DNA of 64,000 nucleotides from Actinostola sp. cb2023 (Eukaryota > Cnidaria > Anthozoa > Actiniaria > Actinostolidae), in assembly GCA_033675265.1 (NCBI GenBank), contig JAUJYZ010000989.1, positions 62,001 through 126,000 on the forward strand, given 5' to 3'. Position 1 is the stretch's first letter. Every line of letters begins with the position of its first letter. This document shows positions 1 to 37,800 of this stretch, one piece after another. Below the pieces are notes generated by a model that did no database searches, was not told the DNA's origin, and saw only the letters and a program-made list of their open reading frames with translations. A program made the translations under genes and the position numbers.

Positions 1-239
1 TTCTCATCATCAGTCAGTTCCAATCAGGTAACTGATTTTTTTTTTAACTCGGATCATTTTAAAATCTCTTTTTGATTGTTTAAATTATTTTGTGTAATTG
101 GAAATGGGTGGAGTACGCTTGTACACATGTGATGAACATGTTGCAACAATGAAACATAAATACGGAGATCGATATCGGGGTTAATTTACAAGGAACGATG
201 TTTGAGCATCAGTCACATTTCTTTGTTTTTCTTTTATAG

Positions 240-345
240 GACCAAATAATACCACAGACAACTGATCAGTTACACCGTGGACTTGAAGTTGACATTTCTG
301 AGGATGACTTCCATTTGATATCCTTTTGTCAAAATATAAAGTGAA
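240..345 (+). CDS. possible terminal exon of an unidentified gene
   Basis: A strong pyrimidine tract and AG acceptor end at 239. From 240 one frame is open (starting D-Q-I-I-P-Q) for 34 codons to a TGA at 343-345; the other two frames stop at once. The acidic stretch VDISEDDFHLIS looks coding rather than random. No family is recognised and upstream exons would lie off the left edge. It could instead be intronic, since no good donor links it to the next candidate exon. Confidence 0.25.
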
Positions 346-480
346 TATTAATGAATGAATCAGAGAAGAGAAACAAAGAGAAAGAATGAAAGAAATTGAA
401 AACAAATAGGAAATACTAATCTATTTTTTCCAGTGTTTTTCTTGATGTTTATGTGGCTGTTGTATGATGTACCTTAACCT

Positions 481-622
481 CACAGAACAACGTAGACAAT
501 GTACCCTGTGATCTTCCAAGTTACACAAGTGACGATGACACAACTTCCAACTTTTTACAGTCAAGTGTTCCAAGAATAAGCTGCTGGGTTCCTGGTGCAC
601 ACAATAAAACAAAAGAAGAGTA
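481..622 (+). CDS. possible terminal exon of an unidentified gene
   Basis: The pyrimidine-rich acceptor CTTAACCTCACAG precedes a 45-codon open stretch ending in TAA near 622. The peptide contains DLPSYTSDDDTTSNF and SSVPRISCWVPGAHN, with no tandem-repeat character. Only a poor donor would join the candidate exon at 240-345 in phase. If real, this gene runs from the left edge and is tail-to-tail with NEDD4. Product unknown. Confidence 0.25.
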
Positions 623-1307
623 ATTCCTACAAAACCTTAACTAACTCTATACAATGCACATTGTAAAATTGAATTAAAAGTAGAACCCCTCGGCTTGGCC
701 GAGTCAAATACCAGTAAGTCTACAGTATAACATGACGTGTGCATATGAAGGTTTGGTATGTCTCGTAGCTGCTTACAAGATCTGTTGTGGAAGGTTTTCA
801 CTATCACCACACGGTGACGCAAGCATAGAGTCGTTTTCGTATGAGTGGGAAACCTACGGCACGGAGTTACGGTCATGGTACGGAATCGAAGACATTGTAT
901 TCAACCAATCACAGCGCGCGAAATCATTTCTCAGCCAATCAGAATGCTTGGATACGGCATGATGATGGCGCGATACGGTCACGGTGCGAACCGCACCGTA
1001 ACTACTTCCCACTCATACATAAACGACTCTTATAAGCGCAAACACTACAGTAGAGGGAGTAGAGGCCTTATGTCACTGTGAAAACGGGGCCCGACGCCAA
1101 GCATGAACGCGAATATCATAATGTTTCCACTTTCCTTATGCTTTTCGTCGGCCCGTTTTCATACAACACAACGTTCCTTCACTTATACTTGCTTCGTAGT
1201 GAAAGAATGGCTTTATCAAGGGAAGGGAACATCACTGTCTGATTTTCTCTCCTTTCACTTGGATATTTTATAAAATATGTAACCATTAATATGAAATTAA
1301 GTGCAGT
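623..1307. other. intergenic, MITE-bearing
   Basis: No gene is seen here. The stretch contains the short inverted-repeat element at 827-1030 and a GC-rich hairpin-like pair at about 1083-1162 (AACGGGGCCCGACG versus CGTCGGCCCGTTTTC). Confidence 0.4.
827..1030. mobile_element. MITE, AGAGTCGTTTTCG family
   Basis: Inverted ends read AGAGTCGTTTTCGTATGAG on the left and, on the opposite strand, AGAGTCGTTTATGTATGAG on the right. Related ends occur at 31634-31764 and 35279-35897, and a solo end at about 6627-6653. No ORF is recognisable; it is a non-autonomous inverted-repeat element. Confidence 0.65.
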
Positions 1308-1803
1308 AATAAGCCACTTCACGCTGTCGTCCGCCATTTTGAATTGGGACAAGCGCGGCAAAATTAATAGAAATCTGGATCACTTTGATTTTCCATAACT
1401 CCGCTCGATTTCGTTGGATTTTTAAAAACTTTCCATTTTAAGAAAATATATTTTCTTTGTTATTTATGACCTATAATATGATGGGTATTTGAAGGCTACA
1501 AATCGAGAAAAAAGTTTTTTTGTTTTCAAAATAAAACGTTTGGCACGTGAATATGCAAATTAGCTCGAAATTTTAAGATACATTCGTGAAAAGAAGATCG
1601 TAAAAGGTACTTAAAAAACCTACATTGGTCTTATTTTCAGTCCAACAACTGGTATACATGCCTGCTGATTATCGAAGTTTAAATTTTGAAAATCCAACAA
1701 AATCGAGCGGAGTTACGGCATATCAAAGTGATCCAGATTTCAATACATTTTGACGCGTTTGTCCCAATTCAAAATGGCGGACGAAAGCGTGAAGTGGCTT
1801 ATT
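1308..1803. mobile_element. palindromic MITE, AATAAGCCA family, copy 1
   Basis: Ends are AATAAGCCACTTCACGCTG and its inverse, and most of the 496 bp is an imperfect palindrome. Each arm contains CCGCCATTTTGAATTGGG. A second copy of about 500 bp lies at 33876-34375, next to a DENND3 exon. No target-site duplication is evident. Confidence 0.75.
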
Positions 1804-2127
1804 GGGTGTCAATCCTCTTTACGAAGTGTTGTCGAATAGAACAAATTTCGTACGACTGTGAAAAATCACGGCACACTGATATGCCGCTTTTCAGTCATAC
1901 GAAATCTACTCTACCACTGACGCACGCGCACTGCAAATGAGACTGTAGTTACAACAATAATTTATTCCTCTGTATATTTAGTATTGCAATATTCAAAATG
2001 CTAAATTTCGCTGAAATTCCTCAGTCGATATCACTATTGATTTCCAAATACATAATCGATTATGTTCATCAGTAATTCAAATATTATAATAATTCCATAA
2101 TAGTAGTTTGTGCTTCCTGGGGGTTAA

Positions 2128-2583
2128 AGTGCCTATCACCCCTGTGAGATTGTTTTAAAGATCTATTCAATATAAGCTGAATAGTTGGTGGGTTCAGTAT
2201 TTTGCGATTTGAACCTTGCGTTTATGAGTTATAGAGGTTTGAAATCTCAATATGCAAATTTGATGACGTCTACTAAGACTTCATTTATTATACAAAAACG
2301 CCCTTGTGCTGATTATTGACATTTGAAAACCTACAGAATATTTTCACAGTCTTTATAAATGATTTTATAACTTTTTTGCCCATTTAAAAAAATAAGTTCT
2401 TCTTGAAAAAGTCTAAATAAGCTATGGCAAATTCCTTAGTAGACGTCATCTGATTTGCATATTGAGATTTCAAACATCTATAACTCATAAACGCAAGGTT
2501 CAAATCACAAAATACTGAACCCACCAACTATTCAACTTATTTGAATAGATTTTTAAAACAATCTCACAGGGGTGATAGGCACT
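2128..2583. mobile_element. TTAA-target palindromic MITE, copy 1
   Basis: A near-palindrome flanked by TTAA at 2124-2127 and 2584-2587, with terminal inverted repeats AGTGCCTATCACCCC. Copies lie at 20754-21210 and 36157-36600, also with TTAA on both sides. TTAA duplication is the hallmark of piggyBac-type transposition; no transposase is present. Confidence 0.85.
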
Positions 2584-2673
2584 TTAACATTTACTGTGTA
2601 CTGAACTATCTTGTTTCGATATACAGCAGCAAAAAAAAATGAGATGTGCATGTGCTTCATATAAATTAAAGTA

Positions 2674-2829
2674 CAGTCTAACCCTGCTTTACGGAAACCT
2701 CGTTAATACGGTCACCCCGTTATTACGGACAGTTCTCTCGGTACGGAGGAAACTGGGCCTATTTTCACTCCCGTTAATGCGGACACTTTTTACTGTCCCG
2801 CTGGTGTCCGTATAAACGAAGTTCGACTG
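2674..2829. mobile_element. pogo/Tigger-like MITE
   Basis: TA dinucleotides flank an element starting CAGTCTAACC and ending GTTCGACTG. Internal sequence repeats the theme of a tract of 'GTTATTACGGAC' type on both strands. The same CAGTC ends occur at 16491-18109. Confidence 0.65.
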
Positions 2830-2831
2830 TA

Positions 2832-3548
2832 ATTATAATAAACCCTGGTGCACTTTGAGTGAGATCGAACAACAAGCAGGGTCTATTTGGTGACAAAACT
2901 GACGTAAAAAAGTGTATGAGCCTACTTGGAAACCTTTTATACTAAAAACCGCAAACAAAAAATATCGAAAATAAGATAACTTGACGTTGGACTGATTCGT
3001 GTAAATATGAAAAGCAATAATATAAATATTTTATGCAGTTGTCATTTATGTATAAAATATTGTTCATCTGCACAATGTTCCTAGCAAATTTTAGCACCAA
3101 CAAGGTTGCCAGTTTTGTGTTTTTTGCAAGATCGGTCACCAGTGACACAATTTCGATTCGAGATTATATCTTCATTAGAGATATCCACCAACGAATAAAA
3201 TCCCTTTGAAATGTCCATATCAGGCTTGAACAATGATAGCCCCTCCTTATTCGCCAAACTCCTTCAGGACGAGTTGAAATTCATGTCCATAGCTGGAACT
3301 CCATTTTTGTTTCCCAGAGTTATTTTTGAGATCTGTATCAAACGATCTCTTGTCTGTATCCATTTTCTTGAGACGCCCTAAACATGGAATGTTTGGCCAT
3401 TCTTTTATCAGTTCCTACGTTCATATGAGACTGACTATCAATGTCTTGTAGTGATCGTATTCTATCAGCAGTATTCAATGAGTTATAATATTATCGTTGC
3501 AATGCAAAATGCGGTTCATATTTCCTACGACATAGCCAGCCAAGAGTA
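2832..3548 (-). other. NEDD4 3' flank / probable 3' UTR
   Basis: This stretch lies directly beyond the NEDD4 stop codon. It is AT-rich and free of obvious repeats. No canonical AATAAA on the minus strand was found, so the cleavage site is unknown. Confidence 0.4.
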
Positions 3549-30505
<26,957 letters not shown>

Positions 30506-30574
30506 AGTGAGCACGTTTCAGTGCAAGAACTGAATACAGACTATCAAACGTAGTTCACTTCTCGCACAGAAAGA

Positions 30575-30597
30575 TCAACAATGGCCGCCATGTTGTG
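30575..30597 (-). promoter_or_regulatory. YY1-like site upstream of the NEDD4 start
   Basis: On the gene strand ACATGGCGGCCAT lies about 75 nt upstream of the ATG and matches the YY1 core ATGGCGGC. YY1 sites typify TATA-less housekeeping promoters and often overlap the start site. No TATA box was seen. The motif is also palindromic with GGCCGCCAT, so orientation is uncertain. Confidence 0.4.
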
Positions 30598-30829
30598 ACC
30601 CGCCTCACTAGACCCAATCCCTCTCTGTTCAATTCTAAAATCAACAAATGACTCAAGAAGAATGCGGTACCTACGACATACTACGACATACTACGTACTA
30701 CGACATACTACGTATATCGAGTTTATTCGCAGTATGTTAGGGATGCTTACAACTAAGACAACTGGCAGTACTGGAATCTCTGTCATCATCAGGCAGCTCT
30801 TTTTGTGCGTAGGGAAGAACCACAAATAC

Positions 30830-30900
30830 CACCCCCCCCCCCCCTCCTCTTCCACTCCCCCCCCCCCCCCCCCTCCACTCCCCCCTCCACCCCCTCCACA
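30830..30900. repeat. poly-C/CT-rich tract
   Basis: Runs of 10-14 C separated by TCCTCTTCCACT and TCCACT. A TACGACATACTAC micro-repeat lies just left at 30668-30716. Confidence 0.85.
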
Positions 30901-31043
30901 AGCAAGTTTGAAACTCTCACTATAAAATTTGTTTTTAATTGAAATAATATTTATATCACATTTCATCTTCTGGTTTATTTTATTTATTTAAAAAAACTTA
31001 ATTAATATAAGACACTTATAATAATTATCCGATCTATTATAAA

Positions 31044-31279
31044 CAAGAGAATCGCGCGGAATGATGTATGTGATATGGTCGTGGCGCTAAATCTATTTTT
31101 AGTAACCGGAAGGTGAGCACACTTGAGGATTCTGTTGTGTTTGTGAATAAAATTGTAGTCGTGCGCGCGCTACTGACGCCACTCACGCCATTGATGGCGC
31201 GCGCTGCAAAACCGTGTTACTAAAAATAGATTTAGCGCCACGAGCATCGACCACACATCAGTCCGAGATTCGCTCTCTT
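31044..31279. mobile_element. palindromic MITE, AAGAGAATC ends
   Basis: Inverted arms from AAGAGAATCGCGCGG, both with GCGCTAAATCTATTTTTAGT. It lies between NEDD4 and the DENND3 3' end. Confidence 0.75.
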
Positions 31280-31285
31280 AGTATT

Positions 31286-31428
31286 AGAGTGATTTCACTA
31301 AACCTGGGCACTACTAATTAGCTATCAGTGTTTATTAGATGCAAAGGAACAAAAGAAAACAAAAGAGTGAGTGTCTAATAGTGTGTAATGGTGTACAGTA
31401 GTAATGCCCAGGTTTATTGGAATCACTC
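31286..31428. mobile_element. TA-target MITE, GAGTGATTTCA ends
   Basis: TA at 31284-31285 and 31429-31430 flank GAGTGATTTCACTAAACC and its near inverse. On the minus strand it contains AATAAA at 31413-31418, about 390 nt past the DENND3 stop. Confidence 0.8.
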
Positions 31429-31633
31429 TATGGTCTCTTGTTATCAACTAAAATGAATTACAAATCTTGTATTGTTAAAAATATATGAAATAATAATTTA
31501 GTTTAAAAAATTACAAATCTGACGAACTTTTGGACGAACTCTATTTTCATGTCTGGTACCCAGTGACCCTTAATAACACTAGACTTTTAGAATCTCTCCA
31601 GATATTGAGGTTATAGCGATGATAAAATCAAAT

Positions 31634-31764
31634 AGAGTCGTTTTCGTATGAGTGGGAAGTAATTACGGTACGGTACGTGACCGTGACCGTGCGGTGACGT
31701 GCCGTGTCCAGGCATTCTGATTGGTTGAATTGCCGTAGGTTTCCCACTCATTCGAAAATGACTA
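31634..31764. mobile_element. MITE, AGAGTCGTTTTCG family
   Basis: AGAGTCGTTTTCGTATGAG at left; the decayed inverse CTCATTCGAAAATGACT at right. It ends about 40 bp from the DENND3 stop codon, within the 3' UTR. Confidence 0.65.
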
Positions 31765-31804
31765 AAGAGGTGCCTTGCAAAGCACTATGGGGGACCACAA
31801 TGCA

Positions 31805-34800
31805 CTATTTCCTTTTGCTCCATTTCCTTGTACTCGATGCTTTAACAATATTCTTCTCCAAGAATTCAAATCCGTCGCCGTTATCAACGATCGCTAGGAA
31901 ATGCGTCCGCCACACAGCGATACGACCATCACTCGACCCAGGCCCCGTCAGGATAAACGATGTGTCTGTCAGGCACATGGACCTGATTCTGTCTTTATGA
32001 AGTTCAAGGGTCTAGAAATAACAAACCAATAATTCATTCTTGCATTCTTGCATAACCTATTACCCGGTATCAGATCGACCGTGAGCTGTACCTGTTCTAT
32101 TGTTACGTGTTGAGCATTGATGATGTAGATAGTGCCATCTCGCCCACCACCCCATACCTGCGAATAATTGAAAAACTACTGAAAACCAAATTCATAATCA
32201 TCATTATTATTATCGTCATCATTATTCTGGGGGTGTCCGATTAAGGGAGCTGTCCGCCTATGGGAGGTGTCTGCTTACGGGAGGTGTCTGCTTACGGGAG
32301 GTGTCCGCTTAAGGGAGGTGTCCGCTTACGGGAGGTGTCTGCTTACGGGAGGTGTCTGCTTACGGGAGGTGTCTGCTTAGGGGAGGTGTCTGCTTATGGG
32401 AGGTGTCTGCTTATGGGAGGTATCTGATTATGCATGGGAGGTGTCTGCTTACTGGAAGTCTGCTTATGGGAGGTGTCTGTTTACTGGAAGTGTTCGCTTA
32501 TGGGAGGTTTCTGTTTACTGGAGGTGTTCCCTTATGGGAGGTGTCTGCTTACTGGAGGTGTCTGCTTATGGGAGGTGTCTGTTTATTGGAGGTGTCTGCT
32601 TATGGGAGGTGTCTGTTTACTGGAGGTGTCTGCTTATGGGAGGTGTCTGTTTATTGGAGGTGTCTGCTTATGGGAGGTGTCTGTTTACTGGAGGTGTCTG
32701 CTTATGGGAGGTGTCTGCTTACTGGAGGTCTGCTTATGGGAGGTGTCTGCTTATGGGAGGTGTCTGTTTACTGGAGGTGTCTGCTTATGGGAGGTGTTCG
32801 CTTATGGGAGGTATCTGTTTACTGGAGGTGTCTGTGTACTGGAGGTGTCTTTATGGGAGGTGTCTGTTTACTGGAGGTGTTTGTGTACTGGAGGTGTCTT
32901 TATGGGAGGTGTCTGTTTACTGGAGGTGTCTTTATGGGAGGTGTCTGTTTACTGGAGGTGTCTGTGTACTGGAGGTGTCTTTATGGGAGGTATCTGTTTA
33001 CTGGAGGTGTCTGTTTACTGGAGGTGTTTGTGTACTGGAGGTGTCTTTATGGGAGGTGTCTGTTTACTGGAGGTGTCTGTATACTGGAGGTCTCTTTATG
33101 GGAGGTGTCTGTTTACTGGAGGTGTTTGTGTACTGAAGGTGTCTTTATGGGAGTACCGAGTATCCTACCTTGCCATCGATGTAGAACATTTGAGTAAAAC
33201 CTTTACATGGAATGTCACGAACCACGTGGTCATGCGTGTTAGTATCCCATAATGCAATAATGCCCTTTTTGTCACATCCTGTCCACACCTGTTGCACCTG
33301 AAATCAAAATGTTGATGATGATAAAGATAACGATGATGATGGTGGTGGTGGTGGTAGCGATGAGATGATGATGATGGTGGTGATGATGATGATGGTGATG
33401 ATGATAATGATGATGGTAGTGGTGGTGGTGATGGTGATGATGATGATGATGGTGATGATGATAATGATGATGGTAGTGGCGATGATGATGATGATGGTGG
33501 TGGTGATGGTGATGATGATGATGGATGATGATGGCGGTGATGATGATGATGGACGATGGTGGTGGTGGTGGTTGATGATGGTGGTGGCGGTCATGATGAA
33601 TGATGATGGCGGTGATGATGAATGATGATGGCGGTGATGATGATGATGGACGATGGTGGTGGTGGTTGATGATGGTGGTGGTGCTGGTGGTGGTCATGAT
33701 GAATGATGATGATGATGGATGATGATGGTGGTGATGATGATGATGATGGTGGTGGCGATGATACGATGATGATGATGCATGATGGTAAATTTGGTAATGA
33801 CGTAAAATAAATGGATAGATCGATGATGACGATGTATGATGATGATAGTGATAATAATGATGTTGATGGTCAATCAATAAGCCAGTTCACGCTGTCGGCC
33901 GCCATTTTGAATTGGGGCAAACGCGGCAAAATTGATAGAAATCTGGATCACTTTGACTTGCCGTAACTCCGCTCGATTTCGTTGGATTTTCAAATTTTAA
34001 ACTTCGATAATCAGCAGGCATGCATATGAGTTGTTGGAGTGAAAATAAGACCAATGTAGGTGTTTTAACTACCTTTTACGAGTCAATCTTCTTTTCACGA
34101 ATGGATCTTAAAATTTCGAGCTAATTTGCATATTCACGTGCCGAACGTTTTATTTTGAAAACAAAAATCTTTTTTTCTCGATTTGTAGCCTTCCAATACC
34201 CATCATATTATAGGACATCAATAACAAAGAACACATCTTTTCTAAAATGGTATGTTTTTAAAAATCCAACGAAATCGAGCGGAGTTACGGCAAGTCAAAG
34301 TGATCCAGATTTCTATCAATTTTGCCGCGTTTGCCCCAATTCAAAATGGCGGCCGACAGCGTGAACTGGCTTATTAACGACACGTTTTCACTTTACCTGA
34401 TTATCGCCAGTGATGGCGCACATGCAGTCAATAGAGCGAACGCTCTCATGGTCTGTAGTACTTGTCAAGGTCTTGTATTCACTGCCATCGGAATCTCTAT
34501 CTACAACAAGTACTGCATTCCTGGTTACTGGAGAAAAAACAATTTCTTAATAATAATTCTTTTGTCTTTTTAATATTTTTATAAAGGTTTATTGAACATA
34601 TTTCTCGCACAGTAAAATGAATGGAAAATATGTTGTCAGTCACAGCTAGTGCTCGCCGAAATGGGTCGTTTTTAGAAGAATTACATCTTCAAAGAAGCAG
34701 ATGTGCACTTCGGATTGCACTACAGGGCTACTACACGGGGGTGGCGAGAGTAATGTGTTAGCGTACTTACCACACCAGAATGTGTTTCCAATAGCAATGA

Positions 34801-37800
34801 TGGACGTCATGGTCTTTACGCCATTCAACTTTATCTACAAATTAATATTATAATAATATTTGATATTACAGTGCGACTACTGTAACCGGGGTCACTTAGA
34901 CAACGAGAACCAATCACAATTAAGAACGTAAAACAAAACATTTCAAATTTGGGTACTTCAGCCAATCAGGAAATAGTATAAGCCTGTATAAGTTTTACAA
35001 GCTGCACTTCAGCCAATCAGGAGATACCATGCCGAGTACGTTTAGGCTACCATTTTAGTAACCGGATGCAGCTCGCGCAATCTGCCAACTACACCTCACC
35101 CCACCACCCAGCGTCAAGCTTTGACACCATGCAGTGCCGTCCTTAAATTTGACGGCAAAACTTCTGCCGAAATGTTGACGAAGATGCAATTTCTCGACCA
35201 AAACAATTTTAAATGAAGTCTAAAAGGCAAGACGAAGTAGGCATACATTTCAGTTCATAGTAAATGTAAACATGAAAATAGATTGGTTTTCGTATGAGTG
35301 GGAAACCTACGGTACCGTGACAATCAAATAGCTTCCTTTCTGAACCAATCAAAAAGCGTGCAGATGAACCTACGGCACCGTGACGCTCAAATGGCTTCCT
35401 TTCTGAACCAATCAAAAAGCGTGCAGATAAACCTACGGTACCGTGACACTCAAATGACTTCCTTTCTGAACCAATCAAAAAGCGTGCAGATAAACCTACG
35501 GTACCGTGACACTCAAATGACTTCCTTTCTGAACCAATCAAAAAGCGTGCAGATAAACCTACGGTACCGTGACACTCAAATGACTTCCTTTCTGAACCAA
35601 TCAAAAAGCGTGCAGATAAACCTGCGGTACCGTGACACTCGAATGACTTCCTTTCTGAACTAATCAAAAAATGTGCAGACAAACCTACGGTACCGTGACA
35701 CTCGAATGACTTCCTTTCTAAACTAATCAAAAAATGTGCAGACAAACCTACGGTACCGTACTACCGTGACACTCAAATGGCCTCCTTTCTGAACTAATCA
35801 AAAAGCATGCAGATGCATCTCATCCAATCAAACTCTTTCAATACGGCAAGGCGCGGTGACGGTGCGGTAACTTTCCCGCTCATACGAAAACGACTCTAAG
35901 GAAGACGATGTTAAGGTATCAGGGGACCTTCGTGACCTTCGTGACCGCTCTTCACAGAAACGTCAATAGCGCGCCAATGGTCGTTAAAAAGTATTAAAAA
36001 GTATACATTTTTAGAAAGCTGAATAAACATAGAATCCTGTTCATTAAAAACCTTTTTAATTTCTTCAGCCGTTTTTTTATTATTGCGATTTTTACGAAAA
36101 TTGACCGTACCTCATGTCTGAAGTTCCAAGTCCCTCAGGATTAAACCATTCTTTAAAGTGCCTATATCACCCCTGTGAGATTGTTTTAAAAATCTATTCA
36201 ATATAAGCTGAATAGTTGATGGGTTCAGTATTTTGTGATTTGAACCTTGCGTTTATGAGTTATAGAGGTTTGAAATCTCAATATGCAAATTTGATGACGT
36301 CTACTAAGGAATTTGCCATAACTTATTTAGATTTTTTCAAGAAGAGCTTATATTTTGAAATGAGGAAAAAGTTATAAAATCATTTATAAAGACTGTGAAA
36401 ATATTCTGTAAGTTTTCAAATGTCAATAATCAGCACAAGGGCGTTTTTGTATAATAAATGAAGTCTTAGTAGACGTCATCAAATTTCAAACCTTTATAAC
36501 TCATAAACGCAAGGTTCAAATCACAAAATACTGAACCCACCAACTATTCAGCTAATATTGAATACATTTTTTAAACAATCTCACAGGGGTGATAGGCACT
36601 TTAAACGGAAAGCAGCAGCTTAAAGACCACATGTTGCTCTTCAAAACGGTGTCTGAGTTTTTTGATTCGTTTCCTAGTTTAAGAGATATAGCCTGCTTTC
36701 TGGTTGTTTGTAGTAAAAAACAAGTGTATCAACTTTGAGGTCAAATAAAGGTTTCTGTGAAGAGCGGTCACGATAATACCTTAAGATTGAACAATTTTTC
36801 TTTCATGCAGAGGTAAGCCTTCTGTCACAACTCGACGTAATGGTTTGTTACACATTTAATTGTTCAGAGCGCAAACTGGTAAGATACAGCAACGTGCAAC
36901 TCCTCCAAACATCGTCCAACAATAACGAACAACGAATCCAACCGTTGGGCTTTGCTTCAACGATCACAAAACGAAATAAATGTTGCGACTTGTTGGCTCA
37001 AGTGTTTACAACAAGGACCCAATAATGTTGGGTGTTGTTGGCTCAAGTGTTTACAACAAGGACCCAATAATGTTGCGACTTGTTGGCTCAAGTGTTTACA
37101 ACAAGGACCCAATAATGTTGGGTGTTGTTGGCTCAAGTGTTTACAACAAGGACCCAATAATGTTGCGACTTGTTGGCTCAAGTGTTTACAACAAGGACCC
37201 AATAATGTTGGGTGTTGTTGGCTCAAGTGTTTACAACAAGGACCCAATAATGTTGGGTGTTGTTGGCCATTAATGTTGGACTCGATAGAGTATTTTTTTA
37301 TGGAAATATTGTTTTGATTAAATAGTTGCTATTTGAGAAGAAACATGTTGCCTAGCATGACGTCACTTGGTTTGCAAACCAAGTCGACCAAGTCGCGACC
37401 ATGTTTACCATGCATGATATTAGTCAATTGTGACTTTCTTTCATCGCCATTTATCGGCATTGTACAGGAGAAAGCAAACTTAAGCCCAAGATGAACACCA
37501 TCTACTACGAGAAGTCTACCATGTTTACCATGCATGATATTAGTCAATTGTGACTTTCTTTCATCGTCATTTATCATTGTACAGGAGAAAGCAAACTTAA
37601 GTCCAAGATGAACACCATCTACTACGAGAAGTCTACCATGTTTACCCACAGGTAGCCCAAGCTAAGTATCAGTGGCGTAAATACAGTAAATGTATAGGCT
37701 TTCTTGTTCTGGTGTACTTGAATAAATAAATAAAAAATCGTTTGCCCTTATTCGCCTCGTACTTGTTCCTTGTGTTGTCTTTTACCTCTGTAGGAATTTC

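Noticed and set aside
32352..33252. ORFs with GGVCLLEVSAYGRC repeats
   Set aside because: Frames of the 17/18-bp intronic array, open in three frames at once.
37329..37649. Minus-strand 106-codon ORF as a DENND3 exon
   Set aside because: The candidate donor ATG|GTAAAC leaves phase 1, which does not fit the next exon (phase 0), and the sequence is a tandem repeat.
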